The notes below the pieces were generated by a model, which was given only the letters and a program-made list of their open reading frames with translations, did not search any database and was not told the origin of the DNA. From positions 1 to 64,000 of the forward strand of contig JAHDGU010000010.1 of the NCBI GenBank assembly GCA_020627535.1: DNA of 64,000 bases, written 5' to 3'. The position numbers and the translations under genes are program-made. Source of the stretch: Saprospiraceae bacterium. Its GTDB lineage: Bacteria; Bacteroidota; Bacteroidia; Chitinophagales; Saprospiraceae. Shown here piece by piece: positions 36,844 through 45,044 of the stretch. Every line of letters begins with the position of its first letter. Positions within the stretch are counted from its first letter, which is position 1.

Positions 36844-37313
36844 ACTTCTGGGGCCTGCCCACCCCATTCTGTACCAAAGAGCTCTTCAGCAACATCTGAC
36901 ATATCATCAGTGACTGCCATCAACTCTTCGTAGCGCTCGCGATTCCAGATCTCGATTCGATCATCCTTAAACGGGATGAGCAAAACCTCACCTTCCAGCC
37001 CTGCGTATTCTTGAAGCAGCTTGGGCAAGAGGATTCTGTCATTGGAATCCACGAGAAGCTCTGTCGCGCCACGCTGTATGAATCTCATCAGCATGCGATG
37101 CTTCTTGTTAAAGACATTAATGCGCGAGGTAACCTTTTCAATAAACTTGTCCCAAGTCGTCTTCTTAAAGAGCGTCAGACATGGTTCGAAGCCACAATTG
37201 ATGACCAACTGTATGGTCGTATTTCCATCGCTGATTTGGCGCACGAGTGTATTGGGCAGACGCAAGCGTCCTTTTGCATCAAGCTTTACCTCGTATGTTC
37301 CTAAAAAAGCCAT
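36840..37313 (-). CDS. mraZ: Transcriptional regulator MraZ
   Basis: 157 residues. MraZ is a ring-forming DNA-binding repressor of its own dcw promoter, with two AbrB-like SpoVT domains. GTYEVKLDAKGRLRLPNTLVRQ and the repeated form FIQRGATELLVDSNDRILLPKLLQEY show the paired DxxGRxxxP-type motif, the second being degenerate (DSNDRILLP). It is the first gene of the cluster. GTGG repeats with 10-base spacing and a -7 box lie just upstream, consistent with autoregulation. Confidence 0.96.
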   Translation of the reverse strand: MAFLGTYEVKLDAKGRLRLPNTLVRQISDGNTTIQLVINCGFEPCLTLFKKTTWDKFIEKVTSRINVFNKKHRMLMRFIQRGATELLVDSNDRILLPKLLQEYAGLEGEVLLIPFKDDRIEIWNRERYEELMAVTDDMSDVAEELFGTEWGGQAPEV

Positions 37314-37332
37314 GTTGGTTTCGATGACGAGT

Positions 37333-37340
37333 CAAAAATA
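37333..37340 (-). promoter_or_regulatory. Putative mraZ -7 promoter box
   Basis: The minus strand reads TATTTTTG, an exact fit to TAnnTTTG, 20 bases before the mraZ ATG. No TTTG lies at the expected upstream spacing; that space is filled by the GTGG repeats. Confidence 0.5.
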
Positions 37341-37348
37341 GATCACGA

Positions 37349-37394
37349 CCCACAAAAAACCACTTAAGCATAAAAAAAGAACACTTTCTACCAC
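37349..37394 (-). promoter_or_regulatory. Candidate MraZ-box repeats upstream of mraZ
   Basis: On the minus strand GTGG occurs at 37394-37391, GTGT at 37384-37381, GTGG at 37363-37360 and GTGG at 37353-37350. Spacing within each pair is exactly 10 bases. MraZ is known to bind direct TGGGN-like repeats at 10-base spacing, so these are plausible operator sites. Confidence 0.45.
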
Positions 37395-37495
37395 ATATTT
37401 TTCTTCAAATTATAATAATTAATCATATATATCATCATATTGATGACATGATCAAGTAGAAATGATGACATATCGCCTCGAGAGCTGTCAATCTT

Positions 37496-37509
37496 GTGGT
37501 AAAAAGTGG
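37496..37509 (+). promoter_or_regulatory. Additional GTGG repeat pair, opposite orientation
   Basis: GTGGTAAAAAGTGG on the plus strand has two GTGG words 10 bases apart, like the pairs near mraZ but facing away from it. Confidence 0.35.
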
Positions 37510-37617
37510 TTCTGGAAAAATCAGGTGCTTGACAGGAAAGTCAAGAATGATGCCAAAATTACATAATATTGACTGAAGGAGAGCGGATTATACATGACGG
37601 ATTAATATAATGTATAT

Positions 37618-37793
37618 GCAATGAGGGCCGATAAGCGGAGACCTGCTACGGTAAACCGTCATATCCCGCTCGGCGCGAGGACGCGCTCAAGAAGTATCCA
37701 ATGCGAAGATCATACGCCAGAAGCCCTCTGCTTGTGTTGCGCCGCCCGCCTGCCTATGGTAGGTCCTACAAGTCAGCAAGCAACTATGAGTTG
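37618..37793 (+). ncRNA. Candidate structured RNA of unknown class
   Basis: GC-rich sequence between AT-rich flanks folds into a branched structure. GAGGGC (37623-37628) pairs with GCCCTC (37723-37728) and can extend with GCA/TGC across a 2-base bulge. Inside are AGCGG/CCGCT (37634-37638 with 37666-37670) enclosing ACGG-TAAA-CCGT (37648-37659), and GCGCG-AGGA-CGCGC (37673-37686). Outside is CAACT-ATG-AGTTG (37781-37793). One extra pair beside the GCGCG stem is G-U only on the plus strand, slightly favouring that strand. I do not recognise RNase P, tmRNA, SRP or a riboswitch core; a 6S-type RNA was considered, but the branched shape does not fit well. Confidence 0.35.
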
Positions 37794-37809
37794 AAGAATC
37801 CAAAACAAA

Positions 37810-37839
37810 AAGGGCTATCCCCTCACGAGGACAGCCCTT
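37810..37839 (-). terminator. Rho-independent terminator of icd
   Basis: On the minus strand a 13-bp stem (AAGGGCTGTCCTC pairing with GGGGATAGCCCTT, including G-U pairs) has a GTGA loop, followed by TTTGTTTT. On the plus strand the two wobbles become A-C mismatches, which fixes the direction. It starts about 50 bases after the icd stop. Confidence 0.9.
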
Positions 37840-37888
37840 ACTTCTTGATTACACAAGGTCTGACACATATGCCAGACCTAAGATGTTG

Positions 37889-39154
37889 TTACATATTGGC
37901 GATAATCTCATCACCAAACTCAGAACACTTAAGCTTGGTTGCTCCGTCCATGAGTCTGTGGAAATCATATGTCACACGTTTTTTGGCGATGGCACCTTCT
38001 ATACCTTTCTCGATCATATCCCCTACTTCTCCCCATCCTAGGTAGTCCATCATCATGACACCTGAGAGGATCACCGAGCTTGGATTGACTTTGTCTTGTC
38101 CAGCATACTTCGGTGCAGTACCATGCGTCGCTTCAAAGAGTGCAACACCAGAGTTGTAATTGATATTGGCGCCTGGAGCGATACCAATACCACCGACCAT
38201 AGCGGCAAGAGCATCTGATACGTAGTCGCCATTGAGGTTGAGTGTGGCAATGACATCATACTCAGCAGGCCTGAGGAGGATTTGCTGAAGGAATGCATCG
38301 GCGATGACATCCTTGATCAGGAGTGCACCATCATCAAGTGCTTTTTGCTGTGCGGCATTGGCCGCATCAGTACCTTGTGAAGCCTTGATCTCGTCATACT
38401 GTCTCCAAGTCCATACCTTATCACCGTATTCTCTCTCTGCGAGCTGGTAGCCCCATTCTTTGAACTTCCCTTCTGTGAACTTCATGATATTGCCCTTGTG
38501 GACCAGTGTCACACTCTTGTAGCCCTTGGCAAGGGCGTACTCGATAGAGGATCGCACCAGTCTCTCTGTACCCTCTACACTTACTGGCTTGATTCCAAGC
38601 GACACCGTATCTGGGAAGCGAATCTGGGTGACGCCCATTTCGTTTTGAAGGAAGCTCTTCAGCTTGTCGAGCTCTGGTGTACCATTATTGTATTCAATAC
38701 CTGCGTAGATATCTTCAGTGTTTTCTCGGAAAATGACCATATCTACTTTACCAGGATCCTTCACAGGTGAAGGTACTCCTTGATACCATCTGACAGGTCT
38801 GACGCATGCATATAGATCTAGTTTTTGACGGAGTGCCACATTGAGCGATCTAATTCCTCCACCTACAGGTGTCGTCAGTGGCCCCTTGATAGCTACTTTA
38901 TACTCTGCAATATCATCAAGTGTCTTTTGTGGCAACCATTCGCCCGTTTTGTCCATAGCCTTTTGGCCGGCATAGACCTCGTGCCAGTGGATCTTTTTGC
39001 TTCCGCCAAATGCTTTTTCTACTGCTGCGTCAAATACCTTTTGAGCGGCAGCCCAAATATCAGGACCGATACCATCTCCTTCGATAAAAGGGATGATAGG
39101 ATCATCAGCGACATTCAATTTTCCATTTGAGATTGTGATCTTGCTTCCAGACAT
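37889..39154 (-). CDS. icd: NADP-dependent isocitrate dehydrogenase
   Basis: 421 residues. The TCA-cycle enzyme converts isocitrate to 2-oxoglutarate. [27 protein letters not shown] binds substrate, with the serine homologous to the E. coli regulatory phospho-serine, and [13 protein letters not shown] and [26 protein letters not shown] are conserved. [15 protein letters not shown] carries the Lys-Tyr pair that selects NADP over NAD. The full length matches the E. coli-type homodimeric enzyme. It is a single-gene unit with its own terminator, divergent from ruvB. Confidence 0.97.
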   Translation of the reverse strand: MSGSKITISNGKLNVADDPIIPFIEGDGIGPDIWAAAQKVFDAAVEKAFGGSKKIHWHEVYAGQKAMDKTGEWLPQKTLDDIAEYKVAIKGPLTTPVGGGIRSLNVALRQKLDLYACVRPVRWYQGVPSPVKDPGKVDMVIFRENTEDIYAGIEYNNGTPELDKLKSFLQNEMGVTQIRFPDTVSLGIKPVSVEGTERLVRSSIEYALAKGYKSVTLVHKGNIMKFTEGKFKEWGYQLAEREYGDKVWTWRQYDEIKASQGTDAANAAQQKALDDGALLIKDVIADAFLQQILLRPAEYDVIATLNLNGDYVSDALAAMVGGIGIAPGANINYNSGVALFEATHGTAPKYAGQDKVNPSSVILSGVMMMDYLGWGEVGDMIEKGIEGAIAKKRVTYDFHRLMDGATKLKCSEFGDEIIANM

Positions 39155-39234
39155 TTCTTTTTTGATTTTGCGAGAGTAAAGCTAAGAAGACTGGACTTGA
39201 TAGACAGCCAAATGGACACGCGATGTCTGCCTGA

Positions 39235-39250
39235 CATTTTCGCGAAAGCG
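39235..39250 (+). repeat. Dispersed motif variant, CGC/GCG stem (icd-ruvB intergenic)
   Basis: CATTTTCGCGAAAGCG: lead and GAAA loop kept, both stem arms changed to CGC/GCG. It lies 28 bases upstream of the ruvB -7 box. Confidence 0.6.
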
Positions 39251-39278
39251 ATATCTAGGAGCTCTGCCAATCATCACC

Positions 39279-39286
39279 TACTTTTG
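39279..39286 (+). promoter_or_regulatory. Putative ruvB -7 promoter box
   Basis: TACTTTTG fits TAnnTTTG exactly and ends 8 bases before the ruvB ATG, predicting a 5' leader of only a few bases or none. Confidence 0.5.
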
Positions 39287-39294
39287 AGGCAGAG

Positions 39295-40335
39295 ATGTCA
39301 CAAAACCCAAATCTAGACGCTTCTAGCCACGACTGGACTCAGCAAGAGAAACTGATCGACTCTACCCTGAGGCCACAGAGCTTTGAGGACTTCAAAGGGC
39401 AGAGCAAGATCGTAGAAAACCTGAGTGTCTTCATCGAAGCTGCCAAGCTCAGAGGAGAGGCACTAGATCATGTCTTATTGCACGGACCACCAGGACTAGG
39501 TAAGACAACTCTATCGCACATCGTGGCCAATGAGATGGGTGCACAGCTCAAAATGACGAGTGGACCAGTGATCGAGAAGCCCGGAGATCTAGCCGGCCTC
39601 CTGACCAATCTACAAGAAGGAGACGTCCTGTTTATCGATGAGATCCATCGACTCAACAATGTCGTAGAAGAGTACCTCTACAGTGCTATGGAAGACTACA
39701 AGATCGATATCATGATCGACAGTGGACCAAGCGCTCGGAGTATCCAGTTGAGCCTTCATCCATTCACGCTCGTAGGTGCTACTACTAGAATGGGACTGCT
39801 CACTGCTCCCATGAGAGCGAGGTTTGGCATCACATTCCTCTTGGATTACTATGATCAATTGACGCTAGCCAATATCATCAAGCGCTCCGCAGAGATATTG
39901 CAGATTCCGATATCAGATGATGGTGCTAGCGAGATCGCCAGAAGGAGCAGAGGCACACCGAGAATCGCCAATGCCTTATTGAGGCGGGTAAGAGACTTTG
40001 CACAGATCAAGGGCAATGGCACTATTGACCTCGCGATCGCTGAGTATGGCCTGGAAGCGCTCAATGTAGACCAGAGCGGTCTCGATGAGATGGACAATCG
40101 CATCCTCCACACGATCGTTTCCAAGTTTAATGGTGGCCCGGTGGGACTCAATACCATCGCTACAGCCGTGGGAGAAGAGTCTGGCACGATTGAGGAAGTG
40201 CACGAGCCATTTCTCATCATGCAGGGATTCATCCAGCGCACACCTCGTGGACGGGAAGCTACGAGCAAAGCTTATCGACACCTAGGCATCGCTGAGACAG
40301 GTCGAACGCCAGATTTATTTTCTGGAGAGACTTGA
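39295..40335 (+). CDS. ruvB: Holliday junction branch migration helicase RuvB
   Basis: 346 residues. RuvB is the hexameric AAA+ motor that drives Holliday junction migration with Ruv[20 protein letters not shown] is the family N-terminus, [19 protein letters not shown] is Walker [29 protein letters not shown] contains Walker B, and [20 protein letters not shown] holds sensor 1 and the arginine finger region. The C-terminal winged helix has [20 protein letters not shown]. No ruvA or ruvC is nearby. The stop codon lies within a TTGAC/GTCAA palindrome in front of the toxin-antitoxin operon. Confidence 0.98.
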   Translation: MSQNPNLDASSHDWTQQEKLIDSTLRPQSFEDFKGQSKIVENLSVFIEAAKLRGEALDHVLLHGPPGLGKTTLSHIVANEMGAQLKMTSGPVIEKPGDLAGLLTNLQEGDVLFIDEIHRLNNVVEEYLYSAMEDYKIDIMIDSGPSARSIQLSLHPFTLVGATTRMGLLTAPMRARFGITFLLDYYDQLTLANIIKRSAEILQIPISDDGASEIARRSRGTPRIANALLRRVRDFAQIKGNGTIDLAIAEYGLEALNVDQSGLDEMDNRILHTIVSKFNGGPVGLNTIATAVGEESGTIEEVHEPFLIMQGFIQRTPRGREATSKAYRHLGIAETGRTPDLFSGET

Positions 40336-40374
40336 CTTTTCTGTCAAATGGCCGTAGATTAGTGCCATATGGCA
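40332..40374 (+). promoter_or_regulatory. Putative promoter/operator of the Xre-RES operon
   Basis: TTGAC and GTCAA form an inverted repeat (40332-40347) over the ruvB stop. TAGATTAG (40355-40362) resembles a -7 box and ends 6 bases before the antitoxin ATG, which sits in the perfect palindrome TGCCATATGGCA (40363-40374). Palindromes here suit autoregulation by the Xre antitoxin; a leaderless transcript is predicted. Confidence 0.4.
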
Positions 40375-40824
40375 AGATATCAAGACATTGTAGGGCAGAC
40401 ATCATTGGCCGAGGAGGCAGCTGCAGCGTACGGAGCACTTCATCAAGCTGAGCATGAGCCCTTTGCCTTTTTGGATCGTATCAAGCAAGGTATCGATAGC
40501 AATACCATCAAGCAGCTGATTGATAGCTATCCTCTTTCATCATCAGATTGGGCAGAGATATCTGGGATTCCGTTTCGCAGTTTTGCCCGCTACCTCAAGG
40601 AGAAGAAGCCCATCACAGGCATACATGCGGAGCGCATCTTAGCGACTTTGGAGCTCATACTATATGGTATAGATGTCCTAGGATCACAAGAAAGATTCTT
40701 CACATGGGTCGAGCGCCCTCGTCCCAATCTCAATGGCATGTCACCTCGCGAGCTGATGCCCTATGCCTATGGCAAGGAGCTCCTCATGCGTCGATTGGCT
40801 CGTATCGAGCATGGGATCTATTGA
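40369..40824 (+). CDS. Xre/MbcA/ParS-type antitoxin of a RES-Xre module
   Basis: 151 residues. An Xre-like helix-turn-helix (about 45-75, LSSSDWAEISGIPFRSFARYLKEKKPITG) is followed by a C-terminal toxin-binding region (GSQERFFTWVERPRPNLNGMSPRELMPYAYGKELLMRRLARIEHG), the DUF2384/MbcA-ParS-Xre pattern in which the conserved P-x-L-x-G segment contacts the toxin. These antitoxins repress their own operon. The stop and the next start overlap by one base (TGATG). Confidence 0.93.
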   Translation: MARYQDIVGQTSLAEEAAAAYGALHQAEHEPFAFLDRIKQGIDSNTIKQLIDSYPLSSSDWAEISGIPFRSFARYLKEKKPITGIHAERILATLELILYGIDVLGSQERFFTWVERPRPNLNGMSPRELMPYAYGKELLMRRLARIEHGIY

Positions 40825-41255
40825 TGCAGACTTATCGGATATGCAGATCGCGATATGCCCACGACCTGAGCGGACGCGGAGCCGAAATCAACGGTGGCAG
40901 ATGGAATAGCAGAGGCCTTGCCATGCTATACTCTTCTGAGCACATCTCACTAGCACTTTTGGAGATCATGGTCCATGCGGAAGCCGACATTCTGCCTCTT
41001 GACCTTCAAGTCCTATGTCTGGAGCTTCCCTCTCACACCTCTCAGACGGCAAACATCTCAGCGCTTAGAGACAAGGCTGAGACCAGGAGCCTGGGTGACG
41101 AATTTCTCAGAAATGGTTCTTTCCTTACGCTTCGTGTACCTTCTGTCGTCATACCAGAGGAGTACAATATCTTAATCAACCCCAACCACCCTCTCATGGA
41201 GGAGGTCAATATCAGCAAGCAAAGAGCACTCAATCTTGATGAGCGATTGAGTTAA
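40824..41255 (+). CDS. RES-domain toxin (NAD-degrading family)
   Basis: 143 residues from the ATG at 40824 (MQTYRICRSRYA). An upstream extension in the same frame overlaps the antitoxin in a wrong frame and is rejected. GRGAEINGGRWNSRGLAMLYSSEHISLALLEIMVH carries the conserved Arg and Glu, and VPSVVIPEEYNILINPNHP the Ser of the R-E-S triad. Characterised RES toxins hydrolyse or phosphorolyse NAD+, stopping growth; the same activity is inferred. Its stop overlaps the stop of the converging PIG-L gene by 3 bases. Confidence 0.93.
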   Translation: MQTYRICRSRYAHDLSGRGAEINGGRWNSRGLAMLYSSEHISLALLEIMVHAEADILPLDLQVLCLELPSHTSQTANISALRDKAETRSLGDEFLRNGSFLTLRVPSVVIPEEYNILINPNHPLMEEVNISKQRALNLDERLS

Positions 41256-43771
41256 GACTTATTCTTGCCGAGTGATATCATATTGGCAAAGAGCCTGAAA
41301 GCACCAGGCACTCCAGCGGGTAGCTGACGGAAATAGGAATAGCCCGTGTAGACAATGAATCCTTTACCATGCTGTGCCACCAAGAGCCCCCCATCTTTGG
41401 GATCTTCTCCTGGATCATTGGACGATAGGATCGCCGTATACTCCGGGCCCCATTCATCGGGAAAGTACAGTCCTCTTTCTTGCACCCACTCATCAAAGTC
41501 TGCCTCAGTAATCTGATTAGGCCACTGCAGTACCGGATGGTCAGGTGCGAGCACCCTGATTTCTGCCTCTTCTTTGGTGACACGATCGCGAGATAATGAT
41601 ATCGCATAAGGGCTAAAATCGTCGGTCACCAAGCGTCGACTGGTATTGTACTGATAGATAAGATTCCCACCATTCTCTACATATTCGTGCAGCGCTGCCA
41701 TCTTGTACTTGAGCCACTTCTGCGTATTGAGTGCCCTGATACCTACTATGACGGCATCAAAATTTTTCAGATTTGTAGGCGTGACATCACCCTCAGAGAT
41801 CAGATGAATGTCATAACCGATCTGTTCGAGATTTTCTGGCACTTTATCTCCTGCTCCCATGATGTAAGCGATGTCCTGCCCGGCCCTCCTCAGATCTACT
41901 TTCACGAGTTTGGTCGCGGCTTTCGCCAAAATGACTTGACGAGGAATATGCTCATAGTCGATAACAGTCAAAGACTGCTCATAGTCTTGCCCGTCAGCGT
42001 TAATGATCAGACTCATCTCAGCGACTGACTGGCCAGCAGGAGGCGTCACTTCAAATTGGAACATCTGCTCCTCACCTTTAAGTGAGGCACTAAAGTCTGC
42101 TGCTGCTGGACTCACAGTCCAACCAGGGGCAAGCCTCGGTGTCAATGTACCTTCGAGACCCGCTCGATGTGCCTGAAGAGAAACTTGTATCATCCGAGTC
42201 CCTTCGTTGCCAAAGACGTAGACCTCTTTCTCAATGTTAGCAGTGACGGCAGGCAAGATATCAAAGGGAAAGTACTCTTGACCCACGGCTGGATCTGTCT
42301 CGGTATAAACGAGTGGTACTTGGATGGTGATATCCTGTCCTTGTAGGGCTACGATCAGCTCAGCTGAGTAGATATTGTCATTTTCCGGCTTACCGATCAT
42401 GTGTCGATCATCCACACGATACATTCCGAGCGTACCTTCCTGGACAAGCCAGTAGGGAGACCTTGTTTTTTCACCAGCCGGAATATTGGCTGCGAACTGC
42501 AGGAGCTTGGTTTCATTCCGTGCGAGTTCCTGTCCTACAGTACTATCGATTGATAGCCCTTCGATCGCGACTGACTTGACTTGGAGGCCGCTCACGCTCC
42601 TCGCTATGACTTCAAGATCCATTTTGAGCTCATCACCAGCCGTCTTATATTGCTCATCTGCTCTAAGCTCTGCATAGACACCAGCACAGTCCAGTATGAT
42701 CTGATCAAGGACCTTGAGCTTCTTATTTTGATAAGGATTGCTTGGCAGTTCTGCGATCATCGAGCGCAGTGCCACAAGCTCCTCAATCATGTTGGCAGGC
42801 TGCACAAAATCGAAGTCCTTGATAATGTCATCAAGCATTTTGGCGACAGCCTGCCCTCCATCTACCCTAGCCCAAGTGAGATCAATCCCCTCGAGCGGGT
42901 CGCCTTCTCCCTCAGGCATATCACCTTCAATAAGCTGCAGGTATTCCAGCTGACTACCACGTGTAGAAGTAGAACCGAAACCCTGGCATCGATGCTGACT
43001 ACGGCTTTCTGAAGCGATCTCTGAATTGCTCTTGCCCAATAGCGGATAGAACACTCCTATATCGACGGGCAACATCCTCGACTTATCAGCCTTTGCAAAC
43101 TTTTCTCTGCTGCCGTAAAACCACCAGCTTGTATTGAAAAACAATCGCTGCGGCTGCCAGAGATCTACATGTCTCAACTGCTCCGGGTAGGCCGCTGGAG
43201 AACCACACAGAGACATGGCCTCGACTGACAACTGTGCAGAACTCGTATGATGACCATGTGTGCGGCGACCAGAGTCATGGGAAAATCGATTGATGATAAT
43301 GTCCGGCTTGATCTGACGAATGGCCCACACCACGTCGCCTAATACGGCATCCTTGTTCCAGATTTCCTTTGTCTCCTCTGGTGACTTACTGTAGCCAAAG
43401 TCATTGGCTCGCGTAAATCTCTGATGACCACCATCGATGCGACGTGCTGCCAAGAGCTCTTGTGTCCTGAGGACACCCAGTTGCTCTCTGATCTCTGTGC
43501 CGATCAAGTTTTGACCACCATCACCACGCGTCAGTGAGAGGTAGGTGGTTTCCACATTGAGATAATTGCTGAGATAGGCGATCATGCGCGTATTCTCATC
43601 ATCGGGGTGTGCGGCGATATAGAGTGCAGATCCGACGACTGCTAACTTCTGCAGGTCAGTGTAGATATCGATCGAAGTCGGTGTCTGAGGTGCTTGGGCC
43701 AGTAGGCCGCTGAGTAGTAGTCCCGACAGACATGCCATCAAGGCCGAGCGTAAGATGATTTTCATGGCCAT
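41252..43771 (-). CDS. Secreted PIG-L/LmbE-family deacetylase, multidomain
   Basis: 839 residues with a signal peptide (to about 26). The N-terminal domain (about 40-290) is a PIG-L zinc deacetylase: ALYIAAHPDDENTRMIAYL holds the AHPDD metal site, and RRTHGHHTSS the further histidines. The family removes N-acetyl groups from GlcNAc-containing molecules. The remainder includes beta-sandwich regions and, at the C-terminus, a glutamine-amidotransferase-like fold without an obvious catalytic cysteine (FDAVIVGIRALNTQKWLKYK, HGKGFIVYTGYSYFRQLPAGVPGAFRLF). The -7-like box TAGTTTTA runs into the first ATG, so the second ATG (MKIILRS, two codons later) may be the true start. One exact dispersed 16-mer lies within. 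Confidence 0.85.
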   Translation of the reverse strand: MAMKIILRSALMACLSGLLLSGLLAQAPQTPTSIDIYTDLQKLAVVGSALYIAAHPDDENTRMIAYLSNYLNVETTYLSLTRGDGGQNLIGTEIREQLGVLRTQELLAARRIDGGHQRFTRANDFGYSKSPEETKEIWNKDAVLGDVVWAIRQIKPDIIINRFSHDSGRRTHGHHTSSAQLSVEAMSLCGSPAAYPEQLRHVDLWQPQRLFFNTSWWFYGSREKFAKADKSRMLPVDIGVFYPLLGKSNSEIASESRSQHRCQGFGSTSTRGSQLEYLQLIEGDMPEGEGDPLEGIDLTWARVDGGQAVAKMLDDIIKDFDFVQPANMIEELVALRSMIAELPSNPYQNKKLKVLDQIILDCAGVYAELRADEQYKTAGDELKMDLEVIARSVSGLQVKSVAIEGLSIDSTVGQELARNETKLLQFAANIPAGEKTRSPYWLVQEGTLGMYRVDDRHMIGKPENDNIYSAELIVALQGQDITIQVPLVYTETDPAVGQEYFPFDILPAVTANIEKEVYVFGNEGTRMIQVSLQAHRAGLEGTLTPRLAPGWTVSPAAADFSASLKGEEQMFQFEVTPPAGQSVAEMSLIINADGQDYEQSLTVIDYEHIPRQVILAKAATKLVKVDLRRAGQDIAYIMGAGDKVPENLEQIGYDIHLISEGDVTPTNLKNFDAVIVGIRALNTQKWLKYKMAALHEYVENGGNLIYQYNTSRRLVTDDFSPYAISLSRDRVTKEEAEIRVLAPDHPVLQWPNQITEADFDEWVQERGLYFPDEWGPEYTAILSSNDPGEDPKDGGLLVAQHGKGFIVYTGYSYFRQLPAGVPGAFRLFANMISLGKNKS
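41918..41933 (-). repeat. Dispersed 16-mer, exact copy 5
   Basis: The minus strand reads CATTTTGGCGAAAGCC within the PIG-L gene, encoding ILAKA. Confidence 0.85.
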
Positions 43772-43803
43772 AAAACTACGGAAATGGCCTTGGGTTCACG
43801 CTG

Positions 43804-44916
43804 CTAAAGTCTCCTAGCCAAGTCTGCTGGCAGACCATCTCTATGGAGGGTAATCGATACAGTCTTCATCTGCACATAAGCTTCGCTCATGTAGAGGAAC
43901 CCCTTGTAGTCGGAGAGTTCGCCCCAGCTATTCTTGATGATGTAATACTTGGTCCCGTGCTGATCTTTGGCAGTACCGATGATATGCATGAGATGATCAT
44001 CAGTTGTAGCATAGCTCTCAAATGCTGCTTGCCGACTTGCTTGGGTGACCTGCTCTTCTTCTCCTGGCTCGGTGAAGAATATATCTTTTGATCTGCCTTT
44101 CGGCAAAATAGCAAGTCCATCTCTTGCGCTAAATCCTGGTTCGCTCACATCACCATCCCAAGTCAGTGTATAACCCTGAGCTATGGCATGGTCGATGACA
44201 GATACGAGATCAGTGATCGGCACATTGAAGAAACTACCATTGCTGTAGTTATCAGGAATCTCGAGGATGAATGGCTGGTAAAAATCATGATGTGTGAATG
44301 AGCTTAGATGTACGTAATCATCGCTATTGATGCTGTACTGCATGGACAACTTATCTGCCGTCGTACTCATCCCGTCATGGTCAAAGTACTCCGGTACAGC
44401 GCCCATGTAGCTATCTAGTACAGCATCAAATGCCTTGGTCCAAGTGGGTGCTCCTCCCGCAGTAGCACTAATGCTCTTGTTGGCGATGACACCGTCGAGC
44501 AGCCCTTTGAGGACCTTTTCCATCTCGCTATGGTTATGCTTGTTCTCGGAGATCAACTTACCATCGTATGCACTCTCTGGCATAATCCCGACGGCGTCGA
44601 TGGCCCGAAATACGTCATGAGCTAGAGAGCCCTGAGAAAAATTAGCCTTTCCCTGCCTGAGCACATAGTTCTGCGCTTTGTCCTGATAGATGGCTCTTAC
44701 CAGATACATCTCACTGATATCGATAGGCTCTTCTCCCAGGCGCATGAGCTCCGACTCTAGAAATGATGCTGTACTAAAACACCAGCAGGTGCCTGTGCGA
44801 TCTTGGCTTTTGACGGAACTGCAGTCAATGCGCTTCTCATCGGTGAAAGTGTACTGCGCCACGCCACTGGCGATGACGGTAAAGATCAAAAAAAGAGTCA
44901 AGAGAGATTTGGCCAT
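43804..44916 (-). CDS. Exported PepC/bleomycin-hydrolase-like cysteine peptidase (family C1)
   Basis: 370 residues from the ATG at 44916, chosen because it begins a signal peptide (MAKSLLTLFLIFTVIASGVAQ) and lies 24 bases after a -7 box. The active site is complete: QDRTGTCWCFSTASFLESEL (Cys), DDHLMHIIGTAKDQHG (His) and YYIIKNSWGE (Asn). ISEMYLVRAIYQDKAQNYVLRQG is typical of the C1B group, which works as an aminopeptidase. Classical PepC is cytoplasmic; the signal peptide here suggests a periplasmic or lipid-independent exported version, known in Bacteroidota. Confidence 0.9.
   Translation of the reverse strand: MAKSLLTLFLIFTVIASGVAQYTFTDEKRIDCSSVKSQDRTGTCWCFSTASFLESELMRLGEEPIDISEMYLVRAIYQDKAQNYVLRQGKANFSQGSLAHDVFRAIDAVGIMPESAYDGKLISENKHNHSEMEKVLKGLLDGVIANKSISATAGGAPTWTKAFDAVLDSYMGAVPEYFDHDGMSTTADKLSMQYSINSDDYVHLSSFTHHDFYQPFILEIPDNYSNGSFFNVPITDLVSVIDHAIAQGYTLTWDGDVSEPGFSARDGLAILPKGRSKDIFFTEPGEEEQVTQASRQAAFESYATTDDHLMHIIGTAKDQHGTKYYIIKNSWGELSDYKGFLYMSEAYVQMKTVSITLHRDGLPADLARRL
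44095..44110 (-). repeat. Dispersed motif variant with swapped stem (PepC-like gene)
   Basis: The minus strand reads TATTTTGCCGAAAGGC: GCC/GGC stem with GAAA loop, the same swapped form as at 26410 in murC. Confidence 0.55.
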
Positions 44917-44939
44917 AATCTGAAGGCTTGGTAGTCTAG

Positions 44940-44971
44940 CAAACATATCGCAAAATGTCCTCAATTCACAA
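44940..44971 (-). promoter_or_regulatory. Putative promoter of the PepC-like peptidase gene
   Basis: On the minus strand TATGTTTG (44947 to 44940) is an exact TAnnTTTG box; a TTG (44971 to 44969) lies 21 bases upstream of it. The predicted start is about 17 bases before the ATG at 44916. Confidence 0.5.
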
Positions 44972-45044
44972 GATCTGAACAAGGACCTGAATAATCCGGT
45001 CAGATTTGGTCTTGATGATGAAATTTACAAGGCAGAGATTAATC

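Larger units (their letters stand above)
37314..37888. other. Intergenic region between mraZ and icd
   Basis: 575 bases without a supported gene. From mraZ outward: a -7 box and GTGG repeats (37333-37394), a very AT-rich stretch (37381-37440), another GTGG pair on the plus strand (37496-37509), a GC-rich region that folds into nested stems (37618-37793), and the icd terminator (37810-37839). Confidence 0.7.

Noticed and set aside
37759-37782. SRP-RNA-like stretch (AGGTCC...CAGCA)
   Set aside because: The tetraloop and the pairing partner of the SRP domain IV core are missing.
37618-37793. RNase P, tmRNA or 6S RNA identity for the structured region
   Set aside because: No P4 consensus (GAGGAAAGTCC) or tRNA-like end is present, and the branched fold does not fit a 6S rod; it is kept only as unclassified.
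40548-40823. Long upstream extension of the RES toxin frame
   Set aside because: It lies wholly inside the antitoxin gene in another frame; the ATG overlapping the antitoxin stop gives a standard 143-residue RES protein.
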